A program made the translations under genes and the position numbers. Positions 38,012 to 48,914 of a stretch of 64,000 nt of DNA are shown in pieces (positions within the stretch are counted from its first letter, which is position 1; every line of letters begins with the position of its first letter). The notes under the pieces were generated by a model. It saw nothing but the letters and a program-made list of their open reading frames with translations. It searched no databases and had not been told where the DNA came from. This stretch comes from Przewalskia tangutica. Lineage: Eukaryota; Streptophyta; Magnoliopsida; Solanales; Solanaceae. The stretch covers positions 151,117 to 215,116 of the forward strand of contig JAQGDG010000264.1 of the NCBI GenBank assembly GCA_029844215.1, read 5' to 3'.

Positions 38012-38016
38012 TTGTC
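37706..38016 (-). repeat. 210-bp in-frame tandem repeat in L1 ORF1 (left part)
   Basis: 'gctcttgcatcattgatgg' starts at 37706 and 37916, a 210-bp period (70 codons, so the frame is kept). The copies are nearly identical. The second copy is cut by R6 after 38016 and finishes at about 47803. A degenerate third copy follows at 47804-47985. The frame encodes peptides such as SITINDARAEASHIYEAGIN and LYDGLGSKTDQGDNLG. Confidence 0.92.
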
Positions 38017-40433
38017 TGTTATACCCCGTATTTCCAGAGTATGTACGTAAGGGAATACGTACAAAAAGTTTGGCCTTAAAGTTAGCCTTGGACGTTTTAT
38101 TTTGTACACAACTCACTAAAAGAATCATTTTCCGACGAAACGTTTCCACAGCTTTCGTAGGGAAAATTCCGGCTATGCCATTACTAATTTTTGCGGATTT
38201 TTCCGAGAGACGAAACATTTTGGACCAACGGGAGGGCGACACTTGGCACCCTCCCATTGATGGACTTGAATCGTCCATTGGACGAAAATGGAGAGGTTGG
38301 GCACGTTTTTTGTGCCTTGCACAAAGTCAAGGAGTTGGTAGGATATTTGTGTATAGTTAATCCTCACCCTACACTTGCCTTGCACTTGTCTTCATCTTGG
38401 CCATTGGTTGGCCAAGGCTTGACCTATAAATACCCCCTTAAAGATGAAGAGTTCTTCATCCACAAAGTTATCTTCCAAGTCTAAAAATCCTCTCCTCTCC
38501 CTTAGCCTTTCATCCAACACCTCCCCCCCCCCTTTGAGTGAGTTTGGCCGAGGGCCTACCCCCCCCCCTAGCCTAGCCGAAATCTACCCCCTCCTTGGTA
38601 GAAAAGTTGTCTTCTAGTATTGTTATAATGCCCAAAATACCTAGCCCAAATCCCTTAGTCCTTTGTAGAAGTTGTAAAGAACTTCTAAGGTTTCGAGCTC
38701 TGGAGCGCATAACTTAGGAGCTAAACCTTGCTCGGCGACTTTATCTAGGATATTATTGGGCTTACCGAGGTAACTAATCCTAACCCTCTTTTGAATTAGA
38801 GAATACTTCATCGTAGTAGTATTAGAACAAGTGTTAAATACTTAGAAGAATATCAGAATAGAATTGAACTGTTACCACGTAGAAGGGTTTAAAGAAGAAT
38901 AATCAAAAGCGTACTCACATAGAATTTGTTTTCACAATGAGACTTATATAGCTCACCGGTAGGGAAGTCTGCCCAACTTTCCATAGAATTGTGAACCCTC
39001 TGCTTAGAATGACCTTGAGTAGTCTTTGATAGATATGCGCGTGACTATTATAGGTGACTCTCTGCGCATGACATATTCAACTTGGCGGGTGGTTTTCATT
39101 TGGAAGGTATGTGATTCCTCCTAAAGCATGATATTTTACAATATATAGTACGGTGACGACATATATTAATCGAATAATAACTACGGCAATGTCTTTGACT
39201 TAAGCTGAATAATACTTATGGTAATGCCTCACGCTTAAGCTTTGAATAATAATTACGCAATGCCTCACGCTTTGAATAACAAAGAATCAAAGCATTTCAA
39301 AAGAATCTTGAATCATTTTTATGAAGATAAATATTTGGTTTTAAAACAAAACTTAAGAGTTATACTAGCTTTATGGGAAGTTAGGTATAACAACTTAAGA
39401 AAGATAAAAGGAATTGTTTACTTGTTTGTTTATAAAAGCCTTGTATTGATTTGCTAAGTGTAGTAAGATTTGTGTGATAATTAGACTATTATGATGCTAC
39501 AGGTTATTGTCTTGAAATCTTTGTGTAAAGGGTCATTCTTGCTGTGTTTACGTTGCTAACCGGTAAGTCCAGTTGTCTTCGTTATTGTATCACCTACCCT
39601 CGATTTATTATCGGGGCTTGCCCACGATCGGTCTATACGCCTATGCGGTCTGTGAGACTATGCGAGCAGCGGTATGCTCGATTGATCATTCCGGTGTTTA
39701 GCCCGATGCGGGGATTCCTGTCACGGTCTTTTGAGGCTATGCGGCTGCGGGAGCCTAGGCGGATCTGGGGTTGGCTGCCCCGATGCGGAATACCTCATGC
39801 GTGCAGTGTGACCTATGCGGGCTGCGGAAGTCGAGACTAGGCACGCAGAATGATACTATGGGCGATTGGCCTTGCTTGATCATTCGCGCCTAGAATAGAC
39901 TATTCTGCTTTTCCTATTCTCGCTGTTGTTTGTGATGTGGCACTATGTGCAATTGAACCGATTGTATTTGTGAAAAGGTTTTAAATACTTTGATTTCATT
40001 TCGATTCTTTATAGTTTCACATACTTGGTACTGTTGTCTTGACCTCGCCCGGGGCTGCGTTAAATCTGCGCGTAAAGCAGCAGTGCTAGATCCGCATCCT
40101 TAGGATCTCTTTGCATTGGTGTCGAGCTCCATCTTCTCTGAGGCTCTACTTTTGGTATGATCTCCTGTATTGTAGATAGTTTTAGTTGATCGGTATGGCG
40201 GGCCACGTCCCGCCATAGTTGTTTACTTCCTTAAGTGCAGTAGTACTATTGTACAAATGGGATGTAGCTCGCAAAACTTGATTATTTATATAGGCAGAAC
40301 CGCGACGTTTTCTTACATAAGCGGTGTCTTATTTTATAAAGCTTTTCTGTCTTGGTTTATATTTCCGCCGTTACTCGATGTATGGCTACTTGGGTGCCTT
40401 AGGCACGATCACACGGGCCGAACAGTCGTGACA
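38017..40433 (+). mobile_element. R6 5' LTR
   Basis: TGTTATACCCCGTATTTCC to GTCGTGACA, 2,417 bp. TATA box CTATAAATA at 38424-38432, C-rich leader with long C runs (38520-38575), splice-donor-like GAGGTAAC (38767), repeat block about 39600-39840, conserved 3' segment 40020-40240. No telo-box is seen. Confidence 0.95.
38424..38432 (+). promoter_or_regulatory. R6 5' LTR TATA box
   Basis: CTATAAATA before 'ccccctta'. The 3' LTR has CTTTAAATA at the matching place (45675-45683), a change that could weaken that promoter. Confidence 0.75.
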
Positions 40434-40437
40434 AAAG

Positions 40438-40449
40438 TGGTATCGAAGC
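40438..40449 (+). other. R6 primer binding site (altered)
   Basis: TGGTATCGAAGC occupies the place of TGGTATCAGAGC. The position, five bases after the LTR, is right. The mismatches follow the CAG-to-CGA pattern seen across the window. Confidence 0.8.
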
Positions 40450-40629
40450 GATTAATCCTCGGAAAGTGTCTGGCACCGTATCTAGTAGAGTCTTGATTAT
40501 CGGTGTGTTGTGCACCAATAATCGTGAGGCTATAGGATATTTAGGATTGGTTTCATTCTTCTCATTCCGAGATCGTGCTTTAGAAATGTTATAGGTTGGA
40601 CCCTCTAACGTATTCCTTTCTATGCGATT

Positions 40630-41870
40630 ATGCCTCCACGTAAGGCAACCCGGCCCGTAAGGCAAGGCAACAGGAGGCTGCTAGCAGACACCCAGTCACG
40701 AGGGCTCGTGCCCGCCTATACCAGATGGCGAGTTCTATGACGCCGCCCAGCCAGAGACCACAGTACCACACCTCGCCCCACAGGGGCGGAGAGTTAGGGT
40801 CAAGGAGATGGCCCGACTATTGGCTAAAGTTGTGGCCCGACACGAGAGAGATTGGATCGCGGCGATTCGGTTCAGCTCAGCTCGATCGCGCTCCATAGGG
40901 CACCGGCGAGATAGTTTGAGGCTACGAGATTTCTTGAGTTGTAGCCCGCGAGTTTTACGTCGAGGCGAAGGATGATCCGCAGAGTTCATCCGTCACCGCA
41001 GAGATTATCACGGGTGATCGTGGCTTGAAGGATCGAGGCTGTGACATTCGCTTTGCATCGGCTGCGTGATACCGCAGTCGTTTGGTTTGAAGCGTGGGAG
41101 CTTTACCGGGGAGAGCATGCACCACCAGCAGTATGGGATGAGTTTTAGGAGGCTTTTATAACACACATCTTGCCTCCGCAGATGATGAGGGCACGAGCTG
41201 ATAGATTCTTGTTGCTGAGGCAGGGAGGACGCACAGTGAGGGAGTACAATGTCGAGTTTGATTCTTTGGCTCGATATGTCCCTGCACTGGTAGCAGATAT
41301 GGAGGACCGGTGCATCGCTATGTCATCGGGCTAGATGATTACATGGCCGAAGTCTTGTGCGGGTGTGTCCCTTTGCCGTGCATGGACATAACCCGATGCA
41401 GCTCATGCACTAGAGATGCGAGTGAGCGCAGACCGCCGGGTAAGCGATATCAGCTGGCCAGAAGAAGGCCAAGACGGCCGGTTCTTTTGGTGGTCCTCGG
41501 GGTGGCGGCGTCGCGAAGTCCAGGTGCACTACGGCCAGCGCGAGCGCTCTACCTCATTTTCGGTACACCAGAGCGATCGGGGCGGTCGTGGCCCGGGACT
41601 TGATTTCGGTAGCGGTGCTAACCGCTCGAGTGCCTTCGGTGTGCCCGTTGTGGTAGATACCATTCTGGGAGTTGTACTCCGGGAGCCTGCTATACTTGTG
41701 GCCAGCAGGGTCATTTCGCGAGTTTGTCCGACCGGAGCGGCCGTAGTAGGGCCCGATCTACGGTGCATTGCGCTTCTTCATCCCGACGATTACTCGCCGG
41801 GCAAGGTACTCGTGGACCAGCGGGTCGCGGAAGAGGTCGTGGCGCGGGTCGATTCGCGGTCCTCGTAACC
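40630..41870 (+). pseudogene. gag: R6 gag remnant
   Basis: A start at 40630 opens MPPRKATRPVRQG, a typical basic N-terminus, after the leader. The capsid-like retrotransposon gag domain is readable at about 41083-41310: AVWDEF, a stop, then ITHILPPQMMRARADRF and TVREYNVEFDSLARYVP. It continues one frame over as MHRYVIGLDDYM. Two zinc knuckles lie at 41640-41732, CARCGRYHSGSC and CYTCGQQGHFAS. The last Cys of the second is lost (LS where L-C is expected). Several frameshifts and a stop in the capsid domain mean it does not encode an intact Gag as read. Confidence 0.85.
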
Positions 41871-41929
41871 GCATTTATGCTTTGTCCGGTAACAGATCGT
41901 GAGGCCTCACCATGTCGTCGCGGTACTTT

Positions 41930-42290
41930 ATCGGTTTGGGTTTGATGTGTATGTGTTGATAGATCCGGTTCTACTACGTCCATATATCTCCCCTTGTTGC
42001 TAGTGGGATAGGGATAGAGCCCGAGTCCATAGACCCTTTCGAGGTAGCTACGCCATGGGTGATTCGGTGGTAGCTCGGCGGGTATATAAAGCTTGTCTGT
42101 GACTATTTACGCGTCTGACCTTAGCCGACTTGATAGAGTTGGAGATGATTGACTTCGACGTGATTATGGGGACGGATTGGCTAGCTTCTTGCTACACCAA
42201 TGTAGACGCAGAGAGAGTAGTACGGTTCAGCTTCTACGAGGCCGGTTGTTGAGTGGGAGGAGCACGGTATCGCCGAGGTAGGTTTATTTC
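41930..42290 (+). pseudogene. R6 aspartic protease remnant
   Basis: The N-terminal strand is readable as VLIDP (about 41953), at the place of the catalytic Asp motif. The following Gly-Ser/Thr pair is shifted out of frame. DVIMGTDWLASC (about 42157-42192) is the typical C-terminal motif of Ty3/gypsy proteases, followed by 'gtacggttcagctt', matching the start of the protease-RT linker. Neighbours on both sides (zinc knuckles, RT) support the call. Confidence 0.72.
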
Positions 42291-42439
42291 CTACCTCAAG
42301 GCTAGGAAGATGGTGCGAAGGGTATATCTACCATCTCGCTCGGTGTTTGATATCAAGGCCGCGCACCAGATTTTGATCGGCCCAGAGTCGCCGAGTTCCC
42401 GCACGTGTTTCCGATGACCTCCTGCATCCTCCCCGAGAG

Positions 42440-43190
42440 AGATTGAGTTTGTATTGACATATTGCGGACACTCGCCTATTTCCATTCCGCCATACAGAAT
42501 GGCACCCGCCGAGTTGAGAGATCAAGGATCGCCTTAGAGATTTCTTTGGAGAAGGGCTTCATCGTGCCTAGTGTTTCTCCTCGGGAGCGCCGGTATTGTT
42601 CGTGGAAGAAGGACAGACGCCGCGTATGTGTGTTGATTGAGCAGTGAACAAGGTGACCATTAAGAACGAGATACCCTTCCCGTGATTGATGATTTGTTCG
42701 ACCAGTTGCGGTGCGAGATATTTCTCCAAGATTGATCTGCGATCGGGCTATCATCAGTAGTCGAGAGAGGTGGATGTCCTAGATCGCATTCAGACCCAGA
42801 CGCATTATGAGTTCGGGGTCATGTCTTTTGGGTTGACCAATGCTCCGTATTCATGGATTTGATGAACCGAGTGTTCAAACCATTTTTGGACACGCTTGTG
42901 ATAGTGTTCATTGATGATATCTTGGTTTATTCTCGCCAGAGCGAGAGCATGCGAGCATTTGGCGGTCGTGGTGATTCTCCAGACCAGCAGATGACGCCAA
43001 GTTTTCCAAATGTGAGTTTTGGTTGACTTGATGGCGTTTCTTGGGCATATTGTCGGGTGATGGCATTCGAGTGGATACGGCCAAGATCGAGGCAAGACTT
43101 GGCCGAGACCTACTACTCCGGCAGAGGTTCGCATTTTACGGGCCTTGCGAGTTATTATCGGCGTTCGTGGAGAAGTTTGCTTATCTCGCA
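42440..43190 (+). pseudogene. R6 reverse transcriptase remnant
   Basis: The catalytic motif FIDDILVY is encoded at 42907-42930 in an open stretch starting MDLMNRVFKPFLD (42853). Upstream, pieces of the fingers region are readable in changing frames: EKGFIVPSVSPRE at about 42550 and 'gtgaccattaagaacgagat' at 42653. Downstream, 'ttggttgacttgatggcgtttcttgggca' corresponds to the segment after the catalytic motif. Frame changes and short deletions disrupt the rest. Confidence 0.85.
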
Positions 43191-43660
43191 CCATTGACTA
43201 GGTGACTCGAGGCAGCCAAGTTCCGATGGACTGATGCTTGTGGCGTGGTTTCCATTCCGAAAAGAGGCGACGACCGCCCCGTTCTTACTCTTCCGCAGGT
43301 CCAGACGGTTATGTTGTGTATTGTGACGTCGAGCATCGGGTTGGGATGTGTGTTGATGCAGCATGGCGAGTTATAGCATATGCATCCCGACACCAAGAAA
43401 CACGAGGAACTACCCCACCCATGATTTGGAGTCGAGCCGTGATTCACGCTTTGAAGATCCGAGGCACTATTTGTATGGGGTTCACGTGGATATTTTTACT
43501 GCACCACAAGAGCCTCCAGATATCTTCGCATTGCAGGAGTGAACTTACGGCAGAGGCGGTGGTTAGAGTTGCTTAAGGATTACGATGTTGATATCTGTAC
43601 CACCGGAAGGCCAATGTTGTGGCGTATGCTCTTAGTCGTAGGTCGATGGGAGCCTATCGA
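43190..43660 (+). pseudogene. R6 RNase H remnant
   Basis: 'aagttccgatggactgatgc' (43220) matches the K-F-x-W-T linker before RNase H. The open stretch 43238-43576 reads DGYVVYCDVEHRVG and YASRHQ, then HHKSLQISSHCR, which correspond to the first catalytic Asp strand, the 'YASR' helix and the DH(R/K)SL segment. 'cggcagaggcggtggttaga' and 'aaggattacgatgttgatat' follow as expected. Confidence 0.78.
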
Positions 43661-44860
43661 TGTGCACTAGAGAGGAGAGACATGGTTCGTGATTTGCATC
43701 GATTAGCAGCCTCAGTGTCCGCTTGATTGATTCTCGATAGCGATGGGGTTAGAGTTCGTGAGGTTGCCGAGTCTTCCATCGCCGGCGAGGTGAAGAGGCG
43801 GTTCGAGGATCCACTTTGATTCGATATCGTGATACGCCTCTTCGTGAGGCAAGGGTCCTGAGGTAGCACGATGGGGTGCTAAGGTTTGAGTGGCATGTGT
43901 GTTCCGGATGTTTGAGACTTCTCGCAGCAGTTCTTGGGGAAGCACACAACGCGTTACTCTATCCATCCGGTCGACTAAGATGTACCACGACCTTAGATCT
44001 CGGTATTGGTGGGATGGCTTGAAGAGGACGCTGAAGAGTTCGTAGCTCAATGCCCGTGTTGTCGGCGGTGAAGGTAGAGCACCGCAGGCCCGTGGTTTAT
44101 TACGCACGATTGAGATCCCGACACGGAAGTGGGAGGTAATCAACATGGACTTCATCACGTGATTACCTCGCACTCGGAGGAGACATGATTCTATATGGGT
44201 TATCGCCGACATCGATTTAAATCAGCCCACTTTCTTCCCGCCAGGCGACTTTTTCTGAGGATTATGCGGACTTTACATCCGAGATCGCCGATCGCATGAG
44301 TCCCTACTGATCATATCGCAGGAGCCCGGTTCTCGCTAACTTCTCGAGGTCCTTCCAGGGTTTAGGACGCAGTGAGCCCGAAGTGCGCATTTCATCCACG
44401 CATGACTGACGGACAGCAGAGCGCACTATCCGCACTCGAGGATACGTCGCGAGCACGTGTTATTGACTTCGGTGGTAGTTGGGAGGATCATTTGCCTCTA
44501 GTTGAGTTCGTGATATAATAATAGCTACCACTCAAAGATTCGGATGGCGCCTTATGAGGCCTTGTATGGGAGGAAGTGCAGATCGCCATAGGTTGGTTCG
44601 ATGTGGGCGAGGTGCGGCTAGTGGGACCAGATTTGGTGCAGGCGATGGATAAGGTGAAGCTTATCCGAGAGCGCTATCGATACCGAGTCGACCAAGTCGT
44701 ATGCAAATCATCGTTGTCGCATCTTGAGTTCGAGGTTCATGATTGGGTTTTCCTAAAGGTGTCACCCACGAAGGGTGTGATGAGATTTGGGAAGAAGGAA
44801 ACTCACCAGTACATCGGGCGCTTCGATTGTCCGCGTGGTAGGCAAGGTTGCCTATGAGTT
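43660..44860 (+). pseudogene. R6 integrase remnant
   Basis: Integrase joins the cDNA ends to host DNA. Readable blocks in order: KMYHDLRSRYWWDGLKR (about 43978) from the HHCC zinc-binding N-terminus, KWEVINMDFIT (about 44130) with the first catalytic Asp, VIADID (about 44202), TDGQQSALSALED (about 44407) at the third conserved block, and LYGRKCRSP followed by a stop (about 44562) in the C-terminal part. RERYRYRVDQ and DWVFLKVSPTKGVMRFG (about 44668-44790) continue the C-terminal domain. Frames change several times. Confidence 0.85.
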
Positions 44861-44929
44861 GGATCTGCCGTCCGATTGGAGGCGATGCATCCGGTTTTTC
44901 ACGTATCTATCTTGAGGAGATGTATCGGA

Positions 44930-45125
44930 TCCATCTAGTGGTACACCCGACGACGATGTCCGTGGAGGGGTTATCGTATGAGAGATTCCCATAGCGATAG
45001 TCGATCGTCGGGTTAGCGTCCGCGGACGAAGGACGTGGCCCACAAAGTCTTGTGGCGAACGAGCTCGGGAGGAGATGACGTGGGAAGCCGAGGAGGACAT
45101 GAGGCAGAAGTATCCTCACCTATTC
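44930..45125 (+). pseudogene. R6 Pol C-terminal (chromodomain-like) tail remnant
   Basis: Peptides EIPIAIVDRRV (about 44983), then in another frame KVLWR (about 45044) and 'atgacgtgggaagccgaggagg', which encodes TWEAEE, lie at the end of Pol in the order seen in chromoviral tails. Integrase chromodomains target heterochromatin in this group. The segment is too short and broken to confirm the aromatic cage residues. Confidence 0.55.
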
Positions 45126-45247
45126 CCACACCTCCTGTAATTCACTTTCCTACTTGTAAATTTCCATTATCATTTATGCCTAAGTGTTATTTTGTGGCCA
45201 TGTGTGGCAACACAAACCGTTTAAGCTTCATCGCTCGTTTGAGAAGG

Positions 45248-45282
45248 AACATTCGGGACGAATGTTTCTAAGGAGGGGAGAA
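45248..45282 (+). other. R6 hairpin plus polypurine tract
   Basis: AACATTCG (45248-45255) and CGAATGTT (45259-45266) pair perfectly around GGA. AAGGAGGGGAGAA (45270-45282) then abuts the 3' LTR. Confidence 0.9.
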
Positions 45283-47689
45283 TGTTATACCCCGTATTTC
45301 CCAGTATGTACGTAAGTGAATACGTACAAAAAGTTTGGCCTTAAAGTTAGCCTTGGACGTTTTATTTTGTACACAACTCACTAAAAGAATCGCTTTCGAC
45401 TAAACGCTTCCACACTTTCGTAGGAAAATTCGCTATGCCATTACTAATTTTTGCGGATTTTTCGAGACGAAACATTTTGGACCAACGGGAGGCGACACTG
45501 CACCCTCCCATCGATGGACTTAATCGCCCATCGACGAAAATGGAGAGGTTAGGCACGTTTTTGTGCCTCGCACAAAGTCAAGGAGTTGGTAGGATATTTG
45601 TGTATAGTTAATCCTCACCCTACACTTGCCTTGCACTTGTCTTCATCTTGGCCATTGGTGGGCCAAGGCTTGCCCTTTAAATACCCCCTTAAAGATGCAG
45701 AGTTCGAAATCCACAAAGTTATCTTCCAAGTCTAAAACTCCTCCCCTCACCCTTAGCCTTTCGTCCAACACCTCCCCTTGAGTGAGTTTGGCTAGGGCCT
45801 ACCCCCTAGCCTAGCAAATCTACCCCTCCCTTGGTAGAAAAGTTGTCTTCTAGTATTGTTATAATGCCCAAAATACTAGCCCAAATCCCTTAGTCCTTTG
45901 TAGGTTGTAAAGAACTTCTAAGGTTTCTGAGCTCTGAGCGCATAACTTAGAGCTAAACCTTGCTCAAAGGCGACTTTATCTAGGATATTATTGGGCTTAC
46001 CGAGGTAACTAATCCTAACCCTCTTTTGAATTAGAGAATACTTCCGTAGTAGTATTAGAACAAGTGTTAAATACTTAGAAGAATATCACATAATAGAATT
46101 GAACTGCTACCACAAAGAAGGGTTTAAAGAAGAATAATCAAAAGCTACTCACATAGACTGTTTTCACATGAGACTTATATAGCTCACCTGTAGGGAAGTC
46201 TTGCCAACTTTCCATAGAATTGTGAACCTCTGCTTAGAATGACCTTCGAGTAGTCTTTGATAGATGTAGTGACTATTATAGGTGACTCTCACATGCGACA
46301 TATTCAACTTGGCGGGTGGTTTTATTTGAGAAGGTATGTGATTCCTCCTAAAGCATGATATTTTACAATATATAGTACTAGACGTACATATGTTAATCGA
46401 ATAATAACTACGGCAATGTCTTTGACTTAAGCTGAATAATACTTATGGTAATGCCACACGGCTTAAGCTCGAATAATACTACGGCAATGCCTCACGCTTA
46501 AGCCTTGAATAACAAAGAACCGAAAGCATTTCAAAAGAATATCGAATCATTTTTAATGTAAGATAAATATTTGGTTTCTAAAACAAAATCTTAAGAGTTA
46601 TACTAGCTTTATGGGAAGTTAGGTATAACAACTTAAGAAAGATAAAAAGGAACTGTTTACTTGTTTGTTTATAAAAGCCTTGTATTGATTTCTGTTAAGT
46701 GTAGTAAGATTTGTGTGATAATTAGACTATTATGATGCTACCTGGGTTATTGTCTTGAAATGCTGTGTAAGGGGGTCATTCTTGCTGTGTTTACGTTGCT
46801 AACCGGTAAGTCCGTTGTACTGTTATTGTATCACCTACCCCCTTGACTGTTATACCGAGGGCTTGCCCCGATGCGGTCTATACGCCTGCGGTCCGCGAGA
46901 CTATGCGGGCAGCAGTATGCTCGTGATTGATCATTCCGGTGTTTAGCCCGACGGGGATTCCTTTGCGGTCCGCTGAGACTATGCGGTCTTTTGAGGCTAT
47001 GCGCGGCTGCGGGAGCCTAGGCGGATCTGGGGTTGGCTGCCCCGATCGCGGGAATACCTCATGCGGCAGTATGTGACCTATGCGGCCGCGGAAGTCCGTG
47101 ACTAGGCACGCGAATGATACTATGGGCGATTGGCCTTGCCCGATCATTCGCGGCCTAGAATAGACTTCTGATTTTCCTATTCTGTTGTTGTTTGTGATGT
47201 GGCACTATGTGCAATTGAACCGATTGTATTTGTGAAAAGGTTTTAAATACTTTGATTTCATTTCGCTCTTTATAGTTTCACATACTTGGTACTGTTATCG
47301 ACCTCGCCGGAGCCGCGCTCATGCCGCAGTAAAGGCAAGCAGTGCTAGATCCGCATCCTTAGGATCTTTGCGTTGGTGTCGTGAGCTCCATCTTCTCCGA
47401 GGCTCTACTTTTGGGTATGATCTCCTGTATTGTAGATAGTTTTGTCTGATAGTGGTATGGCGGGCCCCGTCCGCCATAGTTGTTACTTCCTTAGAGGTCT
47501 GTAGTACTATTGTACGGTTGATGTAATCGCAAAACTTGATTATTTATATATGCGAAAAGACGACGTTTTCTTACATGCGGTGTCTTATTTTATAAAGCTT
47601 TCGCCTTGGTTTATATTTCCGCCGTTACTCGATGTATGGCTACTTGGGTGCCCGATTAGGCACGATCACGCCTCGAACGGGTCGTGACA
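45283..47689 (+). mobile_element. R6 3' LTR
   Basis: TGTTATACCCCGTATTTCC (45283) to GTCGTGACA (47689), 2,407 bp, collinear with 38017-40433. The repeat block is at about 46850-47110. Differences from the 5' LTR are mostly one- to three-base indels in G/C-rich words. Confidence 0.95.
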
Positions 47690-48680
47690 TTGTCAATGCC
47701 CCTAGATTGTCCCCCTGATCCGTCTTGGAACCAAGACCATCATAAAGTCCCGTAGTTATTAGAGAGTCATTGATACCCGCCTCATAAATGTGCGACGCCT
47801 CGGCACCCTCAATAAAACGTTGGAACACACCACCGACTTAGCTCCTTGTAAACGGGGTAGTTAATGTCCCTAGGTTATCCCCCCGCCTTGGAAATCGTAC
47901 CATCATAAAGGCGGGTTGTGGTGACATGTTGATACCGCGTTAATGCGTGACGCCAAGCACCTTCAATAATGACGTTAGAGTCCTTGGGGATAGAAACCCC
48001 TTCGTATTCCACATCTGATCTTGATCCTTGCATAGAGTGCATATTCTAGTATCATTGTTATCCTCGTGACCCGCCAGCCTTCACCCAAGACCAACCCGTA
48101 ATAGGTGTAGTCACATCGCTTCGGCATTGAAGTTTGCTCTCTTGACACCGTGTTGAACTTCTTGGGGATAGAGTACCATCAATGCTTTCAACCGACTTGA
48201 ATAAAACAAGACATGATTACTCTTGGACCCATGAACACCGCACGCGACCCGCCAAGAACTTTTGACCCACGCCCGACCTTAGGGCGAGAATGCCATCTGT
48301 CTTGCTTCACCAATCGCAATGTCCGCCTAGATTCTAACCCTTTTCCGCTAACCCGAGAGAATTTCGTAGTGTCGGGTACTAATGCCGGAGTATCGTCAGT
48401 TCTTCCGAAATGACCTCTTTACCAACAAATTGGCGGTGGAATGATCAACCACCATAGTAGCATTAGGGGCGCCAATGGTCCTCGCCAAGTTCCCGCTTTC
48501 AAACTCACTAATATCCAAGCTTTCAATTTCGAAATTTTTGCCCCATTCATGTATCCTTTGTAGCATAGAATCATCTACTACATTTTCTAGAGGAAAGCGC
48601 GAGTGCAGGAGTACGAACCAACACAGAGGTCCGAGATCACCTGCCGAATAAGATTTTCCTGCAATTGTTGGACTCGCCAT
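47690..48680 (-). pseudogene. L1 ORF1, N-terminal part
   Basis: Minus-strand ORF1 begins MASPTIAGKSYSAGD at 48680 and is open to 48396. It then changes frame through about 47695, where R6 interrupts it. 47690-47694 is R6's duplicated TTGTC. The region includes the rest of the 210-bp repeat copy 2 (to about 47803) and decayed copies to about 48000. I recognise no domain in the N-terminal 95 residues. They precede the repeat region and, further on, the DUF4283-like part. Confidence 0.7.
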
Positions 48681-48914
48681 TCTTTTTTTCTTCTTTGTTC
48701 TAGCTTTAGCCGAATCAGCTCGCCCGAATCATTGCTAGAACGTGTGTAACGCTTAGATTTTTCATATTGTGACAATAACAATCAAACCATAATGAATCAA
48801 ACGAAAATCTAAAGGGGGGGGGGAAGAAGAGGAAGAAACCTAAGGAGCAACTAAGGGAAACATTGAGAGCGTTTTCTTAGTGAGAGAAACTTCTCTCTAA
48901 CTCCTAAGAATGTT
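48681..48914 (-). other. L1 5' UTR
   Basis: Sequence between the ORF1 start and the 5' target duplication. On the minus strand it starts 'aggagttagagagaag' and contains C/T-rich runs, as plant LINE 5' ends often do. No TATA box is expected (internal promoter). The 5' end is placed by the duplication CCTTGTGTCAATA at 48915. Confidence 0.65.

Larger units (their letters stand above)
38017..47689 (+). mobile_element. R6: complete Ty3/gypsy (Tekay/Del-like) retrotransposon
   Basis: A 9,673-bp element flanked by TTGTC (38012-38016 and 47690-47694). 5' LTR 38017-40433, interior 40434-45282 (4.85 kb), 3' LTR 45283-47689. The order gag, protease, RT, RNase H, integrase is that of Ty3/gypsy. The C-terminal segment after integrase (about 44930-45125) looks like that of chromoviruses of the Tekay/Del group, so that assignment is likely but unproven. 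Coding frames are broken throughout. It sits inside the LINE ORF1 repeat, so it is younger than L1. Confidence 0.95.
32469..48914 (-). mobile_element. L1: plant L1-clade LINE (interrupted by R6)
   Basis: This non-LTR retrotransposon on the minus strand has a poly-A tail (14 T on +, 32469-32482), ORF2 (about 32600-35917), ORF1 (35917-48680, split by R6) and a 5' UTR (48681-48914). It is flanked by a 13-bp duplication, CCTTGTGTGAATA (32456-32468) and CCTTGTGTCAATA (48915-48927). Removing R6 (9,673 bp plus one duplicated pentamer) leaves about 6.8 kb, a plausible full length for a plant LINE. Both ORFs contain frameshifts. Confidence 0.93.

Noticed and set aside
48396..48680. A possible host gene (MASPTIAGKSYSAGD...)
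   Set aside because: It lies in LINE orientation between the LINE 5' UTR and its ORF1 repeat region and inside the 13-bp target duplication, so it is the LINE ORF1 start.
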